From Chromobotia macracanthus (lineage: Eukaryota > Chordata > Actinopteri > Cypriniformes > Botiidae), in contig JAZGTH010000013.1 of the NCBI GenBank assembly GCA_036877525.1, forward strand, positions 9,180,001 to 9,244,000: DNA of 64,000 nucleotides. The letters run 5' to 3'. Made by a program: the position numbers and the translations under genes. Under the pieces are notes generated by a model. That model saw nothing but the letters and a program-made list of their open reading frames with translations, was not told where the DNA came from and did no database searches. Of this stretch, positions 35,460 to 57,112 are shown one piece after another. Each line of letters starts with the position of its first letter. Position 1 is the stretch's first letter.

Positions 35460-37845
35460 GCGCCTGAGTAAAATTACCCCGCGTTCCAAAAATCTGTGGG
35501 GCTTCTTCTTCTTGTAGCGTTTATAAATAGCATTTGTGAAGAAATTCAAATGCAAAGATTATTTTGCGAAATTTGGTTTTTTTTTTTTACAAATTAAATG
35601 CACATGAGAACTGAGCTTTAAATCAAAAGATAAAAAATATTTTAATGTTGTTTAAGCTTAAAAAGATTATAAGAAAACAAATTTAGCCAAATATATCTAT
35701 ACGTTCCCTGCTGTGATATAGTTAATGGATGTAGGTGTCTTTTAATAAAGATTTCTCTGCATATTGTGTTTCAGTACGTTTTATTTTAGTATTTATTTAA
35801 AGGTCATTTCTGTTGCTATGCACAGCTTGGGGTGGGACTTTTATGATGAAATCGTATTATCTTGCAGCCATCTTGCATCTGAATTAAGGTGATCCAGTCA
35901 CTTTTTTGACTTCTGTCAAATCGGAAGAGTTGATATCACTAACATTGAGTCCTTTAATTCCCAAGACAGCCAAATTCGACCTGTCAGCAACAACCAAGAA
36001 TTCTCACAGCTACATTCTCAAAGAATCTCTTTTAACCTGGACCAATAGGGTAAGAGGAAGAAGCTAATGAGTGTGTCATTGCCTATATATGTCTTAAGGA
36101 CAGACAAAAAGAAACAGCTAGTTTCTTGCTTGCTTTACATATTCCTGACCGAAAGCAGATCATAACATCTCGCAAAAGGAAACATTTACGATGTTTATGA
36201 CATTTTTATGAGATCAAATGAGCTATCTGGTCAAAGAGTTGCACCAATGTCAAATTTTGCTGACACTCCCACTAAAAACAATAATGCATTTGCCTCTTAT
36301 ATGTTGTAATTTTATCTCTGATCTCCTGAACTTCATTAAACTGTCCGTTGTGGGCCACATTTTGTCTTGGAAAAATATTGTAACATTTGCCCCCCTTGTC
36401 TCTAACCCAGTTACTATTTTTGTTACACTTACACTATACTGTATGTTCCTCTGGTACTAGCTGGGATTGCTCTAAATAGTATGCATGCTCCAGCCCTTAG
36501 GATGAATCATTATGGCGGTAGATAACAGGCTGAAAGGAATCTTGTTCATTACTAAATCAGTCTACTTTGTTGATTACTGCTCGATCACTGCTGGGTTTTA
36601 TGTTGTAGAGCTGATATTGAGTATGTAGTAGTGGGTGTAATGTGTTCAGGGTACATTCATATATATATATTATTTTAAATTATTTTTATTTTATTTTATA
36701 ATTTTCTCCCCACATTCTCTTTACAGTAATGAAAAGAATTTTGATTCTTACTATAATACATTACTTTTATGCCTGGACACAGTTTTTCAAATCACAGTAA
36801 TGCATATTTTATGTGGGGGCTTAATTAGTGGTGCTTGCAAAGCAAAGCATCACTATTATTCTCCGGCATACTACTTCTTCAGGAAAAAAATTCTACATGT
36901 CCAGGCAGTTTGTCATAGACCCATGAGTGAGGTGTCAAATCGACTGGCTTATTGATAAGGGGTGTGCTGTGATTTTTATAAGGATCAGGTGTACAATGTT
37001 TTTAGGTTGTACGAAAATGGGGGTGAAAAATTCCATAGTCTTAACATTGGGCTGAATTTTGTGATGTTATAGCTCTGCATCAGAATGTCGTAAAGACTTA
37101 GGGGTGGGCTCATATTGCTCAGCTTAGTAAGCAGCAACAAATAGTGATATCTCAGTTTCATAGCCACGCCCTAGCAACCAGTTACAGTACCCTAGCAACC
37201 ACCCCATTGACTTCCATTTAAAAAGGTGAGAGGCATCAGAACATCATATAGACAAGTGGGTGGCCTTTTTTGACTCAGACTGCCAAGTAGTCTTTAATAA
37301 TTACCATGGCAACTGTCCAGCCACACCCTAGCAACCATTTAGAGCACCCTAGCAAACAACATGAATTAGCTATATCTCAGTACCAGAACATCATAGAAAC
37401 ATGGGAGTTGGCTCCTTTGATTCACACACACATCCGTGTATTGCTTTCACTCTGTTAACTGTCTAGCTACACCCTAGAAACCATTTACTGTACCCTAGCA
37501 TATAATAAAATAAATAAGCCGTAAAGACATGTCTGGGCTTATTTGACTCAATGAATGCCAAATGGACATCAGGGCAAAATAATCAGACTAATCTGCAATA
37601 GACTACATCTACAACTCAGTGTTACAAAATAGTCATTATTGTTTTTCCTTGTTTTGCAAGAAATATTCATGTAGACTTGCTTGCAACCCCATTCAGACAG
37701 AAATGTTGTATGAATTATGTTTTCTTCCCTCAAATTTCATGCATTTTTCTTATGATCTTTAGATATGATTCACACAGGCCTCAAATACCTAACTTTGGTA
37801 TGTACAATGGCATTTAATTTCTGTTGACATTGTTTTGTGTGGTAG
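35460..37845. other. region between snoRNA host and pcyt1a coding exons
   Basis: Divergent intergenic DNA that should hold the pcyt1a promoter and a 5' UTR exon, because the first coding exon begins behind an acceptor (GGTAG, 37841-37845). One possible upstream donor is CCAATAGGGTAAGAGG near 36050, which is unproven. The part at about 36850-37520 consists of diverged repeat. Confidence 0.4.
37140..37510. repeat. CCCTAGCAACC-type dispersed repeat
   Basis: Several copies of CCCTAGCAACCA(N)TTA(C/G)A(G/T) spaced by about 140 bases, with CATAG(C/A)…ACACCCTAG flanks. A related piece with GCTATGTGGTTACC and TTGCTAGGGTG is found in dvl3 intron 4 at about 28600-28720. Common in fish genomes. Confidence 0.55.
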
Positions 37846-37852
37846 AGCCAGA

Positions 37853-41082
<3,230 letters not shown>

Positions 41083-43124
41083 AATGCCTCAGCACTCTAT
41101 GCATCTGTCTTCCAATACTGGCAATTGAACCTTGAAAACAAAGCGATCCTTATACACTATAGGTTTCGCTCTGTATTTTAGCTTATATTTTACTTTAGAT
41201 ATAAAGGTGATACACTAGGCACCAGGTGTATCAAATGGAGTGCACAAAGTGCACTGTCAGACCTTAGAGGTTCTTTTGTAGAATAAAACAACTTCAGATT
41301 ATGGAGGTTTTTAGGTCTTTGTCAGTGATGGGATGTGTGTATTAAAACTTCAGGATCTCGTATTATGCTGGATTGACAGGATTTTTGTCAGGATTGAGCG
41401 CACATTTTTAATGTAATTTTTTTGTTTTATTTATATAGTTGTTAGGCATTACATTGTTAATGTTGAATTTCTTGAAAAGGGTGCAATTAGCGAACGTCAA
41501 AACCGCTGTTTGCACAATCGTGTTACACATGCATTGTCCTTTCTGTACACGAGCTAAAGAAATTAATGAAAATGGTTGTTTTTCTGATGTGACACATTAT
41601 GTTGTTGTTAATCATTTTAAAAGATTTGTTGAATAGAATTAACTAAAAAAACACTGAAGTGAAAGCATGACTTTGTTTGGATCAGTGTAAAATGGTAGCT
41701 TGCTTATTTGAATGACTTTGGATATTTGTGTCATGCTTCTGAACACGGCAGAATTTCAAGCTTTAAAACAGACTGTTAACACTATATGCGTAACACTACG
41801 CAGAAAGGATAATCAGGATAAAGTTCTAAATGTTTTTTGTGTTTTTTGTGTAACAAAAAGTACACAGAAAAACTCTCGCTATGACTGATTTGAAATTCTC
41901 CAAGAATAATTTGCTTAAGTTCAATTTTAAGGGTTAGTTTTTTCCAAGCCCACCTTAAATGAACTTTGGTCTCACAACTTTTTTAGCCAGGGGTTATACC
42001 TTACCTACCCAATAATTATTTTCTAATGTCTTGATTGTTTTGTCAAACCGATGAACCTATTGATAATAACAAAGAAATGAAATAACTAAAGGAATATTAC
42101 TGGTTAAATACAACTTAAGATCTACAAATAATGTTAATTTAAACCATTAACAGTCAAATAATTTTGCCTCATCCCTTAGTTTGTAAAACAAAAACATTCA
42201 TTGACCTATTAAATGTGGATTTTTATCAACATTTTTCATTTTTATAATCTTAGGGACAGGGCAGAACTATTTAGAAATTTACAGCATGCCAGATAACTTG
42301 TATTTAACCCATAACATTCCTTTAACATCATATAACATTGTTAAAACTGTTTTCATGTACACCTATAGACTGAAAAGGACATTAATTGACGCTGCGATAA
42401 AAATAACAGTGTCACAATCACTCTGATTAATCTGCAAATGGCTGTTTGAAGTTTCAGTTTTTCACATGGTGATGTCTGTTATTCAGTCTTTCCCCTACAA
42501 AAATTGTGGAAATATGAAAAGATTTTAATAACTTTACCTTCCCCTATCCTGTCAGTTGTTGATTATACAGGATGGCATAACAAACAGGAAGACAAATAAA
42601 TGTTATGTGTCTAATGCTAAAGAAATGGAGTGTTGTCTTATTTTGTCATCTTTGCACTTTAATTGCAACATACTAACCTGTGCTGTAGCCCCCATTCAGC
42701 ATGTGTTAGTCATTATGACTGCAAAAGCCAGATGCGTTGTATGTTAACGTGAAAAGACAAATACACAATGTTTTTCCCCATTATATATTTATTTATATTG
42801 AGCTAAATCCCAGGGGGAGAGAGAGTTCAGATACTGAAAATATGACCAATAAGAGAACAACCACAGATGACTACAGCGAATCACAAAACTGGGGTGTGCT
42901 GCATCACCCCACACTTGGGCCTTAACCCTGTGTGTCTCTTAGCTTTCTGCATAATCTGTTCATTACAGCACTAGTACATAAAGAAACAGGACACTAAATT
43001 TCACATTTTGCATATTTCTGTAATTTGCCTTTATCTTCCACAAATCTTGAGGAAAGGGAACAGGGGAGGGTAACATAGTATATTTATTAGACAAAAAAAG
43101 CTTGTTCCTCTGTTCAGTGGTGCA
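41083..43124. other. convergent 3' UTRs of pcyt1a and ap2m1
   Basis: Tail-to-tail region. AATAAA at 41282-41287 is a candidate pcyt1a polyadenylation signal, but longer 3' UTRs are possible. The ap2m1 3' UTR occupies the right end. No further coding exon was recognised. Confidence 0.5.
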
Positions 43125-49400
<6,276 letters not shown>

Positions 49401-49989
49401 GATGGTCGTCCCTCAGACTTCACATTCCATGAGCTCTCACTCCTATACCTCAAAAGAAAATAAAAACGGCTCTCACTAGCTGATAGAAGGCTCTGTGAGA
49501 CCTTGATAAGATAATTATTTCAGCCCTACAGTGAGAACAGACAAAGCAGGCAGAATGGTGAACTGTGTATCAGCCTGTGGTTCTGTGACATCCCAAATAA
49601 CGCAGTTTAGAAAATAACAAGACTTATTATTATGCTTTCAGGTTTATACTGAACACATTGTAAGAGCAACATGTTATTCATTCAATGTAAAAACAGTGGA
49701 CAGGAAGTGTCCGTCCCGTGTGGTTTAATAGCGACATAATTAGTACAAGATGTCTGCCAACTGAAAGATATACTCCATGAAAGTTCACGCTTTCCCAGAT
49801 AATATTTTTTTCAATGGTTGCGGAACTATCATCTTGTTACAGTTATTATTTAAATTCACGAAGCACCGTTAACAGTCAGGGAGCTCGTGCATCGCTCGTC
49901 CCTCGAGAACTGTGTCGAAATGTCGCTTTATATAAAATATTTCTCAAAACAAAATAATGAAATACTTGTTATCGCTTGTATACTTAAAA

Positions 49990-50150
49990 AACTGACCATA
50001 CCTCCTTAATTTCCGCACGAGCAAGCGGACGATTTTTGTCTTCGTGATATTTTTCGGGATCTAAAGGACTAGCGGGACACCAGCATCAGTCCCTTCCTCA
50101 GACCGGAAGTCAGCTGACAACCGCCGTTACGCGCACACGTATAAGATCGT
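49990..50150 (-). promoter_or_regulatory. ap2m1 promoter and non-coding first exon
   Basis: On the minus strand a GC-rich segment ends with donor GAGGTATGG (intron begins at 50002). The acceptor of the ATG exon lies near 49450. An ETS-type site, ACCGGAAGT, lies at 50102-50110 on the plus strand. This fits a TATA-less housekeeping promoter. The start site is inferred. Confidence 0.5.
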
Positions 50151-51505
50151 CACGTGGTTCAAGTAAACTTCAGGCCCCGGTTGCATTAAAACCATGTGAT
50201 TTGAGAAAACACGCCGGATAAGCGGGTTTCGCTCCTGCATGTAACTACTCAAACGGTCTTTATAAACACATTGTACTGTTTGTTATTCATGTCACAGACA
50301 CTTAAGTGAGTCGCAAATACTACGATAAACATTTTCAGCGCTAATGGAAACATAAAAATTAATCACTAGTGATCGCTATCGTGTCGGCTGTAAAGTGCAT
50401 CGTTTTCATTCCGGTACATGGAAATTTGCACCCTAAATAGGGCACTTACTGACACCTATTATTAGCATAGGTTACTGACACTGTTACAACGAAAATAAAT
50501 AAGCAACCATATAAAGGAATCCGGCAAAATCGGTGTTTCATTTAAGGCAAACTGATTTATGTGACCAGCTTGATATACAGTAACATAAAAGTAGTGCGCA
50601 TGGTTTGATGCAATTGAACTATCTTATTTCGATCTCTGAAAATGCGTTCGGTATTCCTTTTCAGTTAACATGAATTCAGATATCGTGTTTGAGGCTTAAG
50701 GGAGCTGTGTTGGTCCCTTAATTTTTTAAATGTGAAACTGTTAAGGGACTTTGTAGCAACGCATAACAGAATACTTAAAGGAAAACTTAAGCAGTTAAGG
50801 GGAAATACTTAGTGACAGCCCTTAGTTTTTTTCTTGCAACCCATGTTTCACGAAGGGTACCCCTGACTTTATAATAAAGGGTTTTCTTTACGGTTTTCAT
50901 GCAACCGGGCCCAGACAGTTCCAGGAAGTTCTTAGCGGCCCACTGGAATGCATTGGGTTAGTGAGAAAGAACTACTATTTTTGGTAATTAGTAGTCAATA
51001 AATGCATCTATTGCTATATTTATATAACATACGGACACTGTTTGTAGTATCTATATGTAGTTACATCAATGATGATATTTTAAATAAAATCCAATGATCT
51101 TTCAGGATTAGTATGATCAGCTAGCGTCTAGCAACTATTATCTGTTTCTCTCTATCCAAACATGTAAAAAATTATTTTTGTGTATTTAAATGAAAATTAA
51201 TTAGAAAGTTATATTTATTTTAGACTACTTTAGATTGTTGGTATATAGTTTTCGCCACCTTTAATTCATTCTGCTGGGCCCATGGAAAAGGAGGTGGGGT
51301 GGTAGACAAGTATGAGAGCATAACCTGATGTCGACATCTAATCAGATATACAAATATGTTTATAAGTGTTTTCAGTTAATTCAACAAATTAAAATTTAAA
51401 ACAATACATGCAAATGACGAGAAATATATTTCGAGGTTTATAGCATCAACATGCTGTGTCATTGTCTGTTTTTTGGTTTCATTATTGGGTCTGTGGTCAC
51501 ACAAG
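50150..51505. other. intergenic, no gene seen
   Basis: Region upstream of ap2m1 and of the annexin relic. The first annexin exons (signal-free N-terminus and repeat 1) would be expected at its right end but were not found. Confidence 0.4.
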
Positions 51506-51841
51506 GAGCTGGAAGAAGTGTTGAAGAGTGAACTCACAGGGAACTTTGAGAATGCAATCATGGCCATGCTGTAACCTCCTCACATCTTTATGGCTAAAGA
51601 ACTGAGGAAAGCCATGAAGGGAGCAGGCACAGATGATTATGTGCTGGTGGAGATCCTCTGCACCAGCAGCAATCAGTTTACCGATTATTTACATTAACTC
51701 ATTAAATCAGAATACTGGTCATTTAAAGTTGCAATTAACATTTAAAGTTGCAATTAACTATTATGATGTATTCAAATTTAAAGTGAAGTGCCACACAAAT
51801 CTGAGGGAAAAGCTGAAGTGTGTAATTTCTACACCACTAGT

Positions 51842-51915
51842 TCAATTCAATGTTATGTATATAGCGCTTTTTACAGTTTTGCTTTGTTTCAAAGCAGCTT
51901 TACATACAATGAAAA
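51842..51915. repeat. teleost LINE/SINE 3' tail fragment
   Basis: Contains TATATAGCGCTTTTTACAGTT and TTTCAAAGCAGCTTTACATAC. The same motif pair recurs at about 53655-53715 next to the LINE in the annexin intron. Confidence 0.6.
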
Positions 51916-53644
51916 TAAAAACACAGAAAACATAAAAATTATGAGACATACAACTCAGAATACAAAATACATGGTGTTACTGCAAATTTTATTGTTCATT
52001 ATATAATGTATATTAGTCAAATTATTTAGAAATACTAAGATTGTAATTGGTTTATGAACATAAAGTTGACTGAACTGATGATAACTGCAACACATTTGAA
52101 TAAATGGATTTGAATAAATGGATGTGCCATGACCTTATGACACATGACCTTTAATGAACAATTCCAATAGTGATGTTGAAAAATGAATTAATCACTTAAT
52201 TGATATTTCTTCATTAACAGGATATTTTAAATTGCAAAGAAGCATATGCCCAGGGTAAGCTTTGATCGATTTGTTATAAAATAAATGATTTATTGTGGTG
52301 TTTAGTTTTTAATATTATGATTTCAAAACAACAAATATTTGTTCACAAATATTCATTTTAATGGTCAGTACATGAACGTGATCTGGAGGCTGACATTGAA
52401 GATGACACTAGTGGGGAAGTGAGGAATCTTCTGGTTTCTCTTTTACAGGTAAAATATAAACACATCATTGATTGTATATTTAATAAGTTTGCTTTGGGTA
52501 TCTTGAAATATTTTGTGTTAATATGTTTAATTAGCTAGTACAGATGATAAAATTGTATTAATTTAGGGCAATTGCTATGATTTCACAATCACACTATGCG
52601 ATATCTTTGTGCTCATCAATGTATGCACATTGTATTGTATATTTAAATATGTTTATTGATTAATTCATTAAGCAGTATTGGCACAGACTGTTAGCCCACA
52701 GAATCTTGCATTCCATTTCTTTGTCCACTGTCACACTCCCTTTTTCCCTTCCATGTCTCCACTGAGAGGAAAACAATCAACACTGTTGTTCATCTTTGAA
52801 ACATGGGTGGTGCAGAATTCCTTCCATAAGGAATTCACATGATATGTACTGTTTTTAGTGCAAAATCTTTGGGATCATTTGAATCTGCCATAGTTATTAC
52901 TCTTATATGTAGGCCAATAGAGATGAGTCTTATGAGGTTGGCGAGGCACTGGCAGAACAAGATGCAACAGCTTTGTTTGAAGTAAGATTTATATTGTTTT
53001 ATCAATTCTGGCTGTACCTATTTTATAAATAGTTTCTACATTCTTTTATTTGAATAAGTTATTGTGTTGAATGAATAAATGTGATTTTCACCAGGCAGGT
53101 GAAGGTCGCTTTGGAACAGATGAATCCACTTTTACTCATATCCTCACTTACAGGAACTACCTACAGCTTCAGGCTGCCTTCAAGATATATGAAACTGTAT
53201 GGTTATACATACCACAGTTTTTTGTGATATGCTTGGATGTTTTATTTTGAGTTTTCAACATTGCTTTTGAGTTTCTTGTTTCTCTTTCTCTCTTTCATAG
53301 CTTTCTGGGACAGATATCCTGGATGCTATAGACAGTGAAGCTACAGGAACATTAAAGGACTGTTACATAACCCTGGGTAACTACAACTAACCAAACTCTT
53401 GGAAGTTTCTTTTGAACTGAAGAGTCGTAGTGCAATTCATAACAGTGTCTGCCTATATGGGTGTGCTATATGTTCTGCTTGTCACAATCTGATTTTGTTT
53501 GAACAGTGAGATGTGCTAAAAACCCACAGCTGTATTTTGCACATCGCCTGAATTCTGCAATGAAAGGAGCAGAAACAGATGAGGACACACTTATGCGCAT
53601 TATTGTGGGACGGTCTGAGGTACAGATTAATATGGGCTTAATTT

Positions 53645-54860
53645 AATTAAATTCAGTTTTATTTATATAGCGTTTTTTACAACATTACATTGCTTCAAAG
53701 CAGCTTTACATATAATAAATAATATTAATAAAACAGAGGTATTATTGCAAATACTATGTGTGAGATGTATTAATAAAACTAATAGGCATACTAGGTTTAT
53801 GAATAAAGGGTTGACTGAACCAATAAAACTACAAAATCATTAAGCAAGATATGCTGTTCCAGCTTACATGGAGATGGAATATAAAAGATAACATTTTATG
53901 GGACAGGGGTATAAGGGATTTGAAATAGTACCACAAAATACACACAACAGTAAAATACATACACAAAATATACACTAAATTTATACAATAAAAAATACCT
54001 GAAAATTACATAATGGAGAATTAAAGAGAATTAGAGACAAAGGAATAACAAAATAGCAGTGTCTTTTGGACTGTAATTATATAATTTTGGTAGAAGCAAT
54101 ATTAACAATTTACAGTTAGATGTCAGCATTCTCCCAGTAAACAAGCCAACAGGGCGACAGTGGCAAGGAACCAAAACTCCAATGATGTAGAGAAATGATG
54201 GAGAAAAAACCTTGGGAGAAACCAGGCTCAACTGGAGAAAAAAGAGTTGATTATAATGATTTATTTATTTAAGACTGTCGGGTCTAATTATATCTGACAA
54301 TATGTCAGGCATTGAGAAATGTTACCAACAAAAATGGTGACAGAAGCATAATGTCACTAATTGCTGCTATAACATCACACTGCTGTGACTAGGCAGGGAA
54401 CAAAATACAGAAAATAACTAGGCTGGAGGTAGGTATGTAGATAATGGTAAGTTTAGAAATATGAAAAGGATCTACCACCCATGCTTGATTTTGAAATTTT
54501 GGGTATTATCAACTGGTCAGAATTTTTAGATCGCAGTGAACAAAAAGGTCTGTAATAAGAGAGGAGCTCACTCAGGTATTGAGGAGCTAAACCGTTCAGG
54601 GTCTTGTAAGTAATAAGCAAAATTTTGAAGTTTGTACGATGCTTGATAGGCAGCCAGTGCAGCATTGACAAAACTGGGCTAATATGGTCATATTTGTTTG
54701 TTCTTGTGAGAACTCTGGAAAAAAAACTAGCTGTAGTTTTTGTATTAATCCTGCAGGGCAGCCACCAAGTAGGGCATTGCAATAACCAAGTCTTGATATC
54801 ATGAATCGGTGTCTGACGTAGAGAGCATGAAAGAAACCTTTCACCTAAAACTGTGGATAA
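53645..54860 (-). mobile_element. decayed non-LTR retrotransposon (LINE) fragment
   Basis: On the minus strand two overlapping frames (54844-54596 and 54782-54453) read SRLGYCNALLGG then SRVLTRTNKYDHISPVLSML, HWLPIKHRTNFKILLITYKT and LNGLAPQYLSELLS. This is the well-known C-terminal segment of fish LINE reverse transcriptases (L2/Rex1-like). A frameshift separates the two parts. The conserved tail motif at about 53655-53715 marks one end. It is inserted in the last intron of the annexin pseudogene. Confidence 0.75.
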
Positions 54861-55029
54861 ATGGACAGAAAGTTATGCTTTACTTCTCACTTTCATCTTC
54901 TCCTACAGGTGAATTTGGAAGCTATAAAAGGACATGTACTTGGAGAAATATGACGTCACGTTGAAGGATGCCTTGAGCTGTGAGTGTGGCGGCGACTTCA
55001 AACGCCTCCTAATAGAAATACTACACTAA

Positions 55030-57100
55030 ATTACCGACAGGTGGCGCCAAAGAGTCAATAACTACAACACTGCCTGTTAAAAAAGTATAAAGTATATACA
55101 ATCGATAGAATCACCTCTTTCTGTGCACCAATGAACTCATTTTGTCGTCAGTGCTATTTATAATTGGCTTAGATCAAAGCATATTTACATGCATTTTATA
55201 AACAAAAACCCACAAAGCCAACACTGTCATAATATTTCTTAAAGTTACAGAGGTGCTATATTTGACACTTTCAAATAGAATTTTCATTAGACAATTTGAC
55301 TTCTGCTTTAACTCATTACACACATGCATTGAGAAATTCATAATATCTGGTGTTCAGTATTTTGCACATATTTTACAAGGGAAATCCTAGGATGATTCTG
55401 ATTTGTACATGCATAATTATACTAATGGAAGTCTTTGTTGTTTGCTAATGCTGTAATAGTAATATTATAGTACTTCTGTATCATTTATAACTGCAAAAGT
55501 CTGCAAAATTACATAAATGCAAAAAGAACAGTGGATACATGAATATGATGAAAAATATCAGGTTAGTGATCAGTTACCCATTAATGATCAAAGACTATTG
55601 AGTGTGCAGTGTCAATAAAACATGCTAAATTAGACTGAACAAACTTTTTTGGGATGCAGGTTCTTTTTATATGATTATACATTGAAGAGCAAAATGTGGT
55701 TGCATTTCCATTATCTCATTTCTTTAATCATACATTAAGACCATGGGCCCCTGGGGGTCCACTAAGATGTTACAGGGGTCCATGGATGTACACATTAAAC
55801 ACAACAAAGGATATCTTAAGTGCAAAGTGAAATTTGAGAGAATTTAGCTTTCTCTATTGGGGGTCTAGGGGGTCTTTAGAGTCTAGGTGGGACTAGGCCT
55901 GTATAAGCATGCAGTCCTGTAAATAACACATTATGGTTAAATTATGGTTAATTATGGTTAAAACATCTGCTCTCAGACATATCATCAACTGAAATTACAT
56001 ACGTGAATTTCTACTGTATGGGCCAAAGATAATTTATCCAGACCCTCTCTGGTTCAGAAAAAAGCTGAAGAATTCAAATCTTTATGTTCCCCATATGAAA
56101 CTGAAATGTTTCCAGATGTTTGTGCCACTTCAAGTCAAGCACAGGCTTAAACATAACAGTATTATTACATCTTATAACCCTGAACACCTGTAGAGCCACT
56201 TCACTGCATGCTGTTTCCACTGCAGCCAAAAAAGGACATGTGTGAGCTTTCCTGATCTGGTTATAGATACACTATATGGGTTTTTGCATAGCCTTCCTTG
56301 TGTGTGTGTTTTAAAAATAAATGTTTATGTAGCTTTGAAGTGTGTTAGCATCTAAATTTTAACACTTTTAAAATAACCTGACAATTAGCATATACCTTCA
56401 AAAGATGTTATGAATAAGATACTTAAAGCTAAAGCAAAATGCATGTATGGATATAAGTTGCAGGCCCACATTTAGTAACATTAAAAAGAAACAAAATGCA
56501 TAGATTGTATTCTGAATAAAGCATAATGGGGCAAACTTCTCATATATAAAATTGCTAAAATTCTTGACTATTTTACATCAGGCCACTGTTCTTGTTAAAG
56601 TACGTCAGTATTGATAAAGTATTGATATGTGTATAGATTGGACATAGGACATACTTGGTATATTCCTGGTATTGTGTATGATATTCTGTGACAGAGGTAT
56701 AGAGCAATACAATAAAGCTCATAGTTTCTGTTTTAAGCAATGCAACACCCATTACAGACATAAAGGCCAGAAAACAGGGCAAAAGGGACTGCTATGGGTG
56801 GGGGAAAATAAAAAAATGAGAAAAAAACAAGGGGGAAAATTGAGATAAACAAAGGGAAACTTTGTCTTTTTACCTGTGCCATTCCTTTATTCTGTTATTT
56901 TAACTAACAAATTACTGGTCAAAATTTAGATTAGTATTTAGATTAGTATTTTACCTTATCAAAAATCTGTATAGTTGTTTCGATAAAACTGAAAGATTAA
57001 TACAACACTTACTTTCACATACAGTTTATTTCAAAAGCTCACAATGGACATTATTTTTAAGAACTTTCCTTCAAAATCTAATTTAGCATACTTAATTATT
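55030..57100. other. intergenic, no gene seen
   Basis: AT-rich sequence. Short direct repeats GGGGGTCTAGGGGGTCTTTAGAG-like at about 55740-55880 resemble a fragment of a foldback element. No coding exon was recognised. Confidence 0.4.
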
Positions 57101-57112
57101 AAGAACATTTGC

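Larger units (their letters stand above)
51506..55029 (+). pseudogene. annexin A13-like pseudogene
   Basis: Annexins are calcium-dependent phospholipid-binding proteins with four about 70-residue repeats. Exons seen: 51506-about 51684 (EVLKSELTGNFENAIMAML, stop, [14 protein letters not shown]), 52221-52254, 52369-52448 ([20 protein letters not shown]), 52913-52981, 53095-53196 ([11 protein letters not shown]), 53301-53376, 53507-53619 (MKGAETDEDTLMRIIVGRSE) and 54909-55029. Internal junctions are phase-consistent. Defects: in-frame TAA at 51572-51574; the donor after the first exon is missing (CAG is followed by TTT); a frameshift near 54930 that brings TGA at 54951-54953 although the other frame reads YDVTLKDALSCECGGDFKRL to a natural stop at 55027; no repeat-1 exons. 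LVSLLQANR and TLVRCA favour A13 over A3, A4 or A5. GxGTD motifs are mostly kept, so decay looks recent. Confidence 0.75.
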
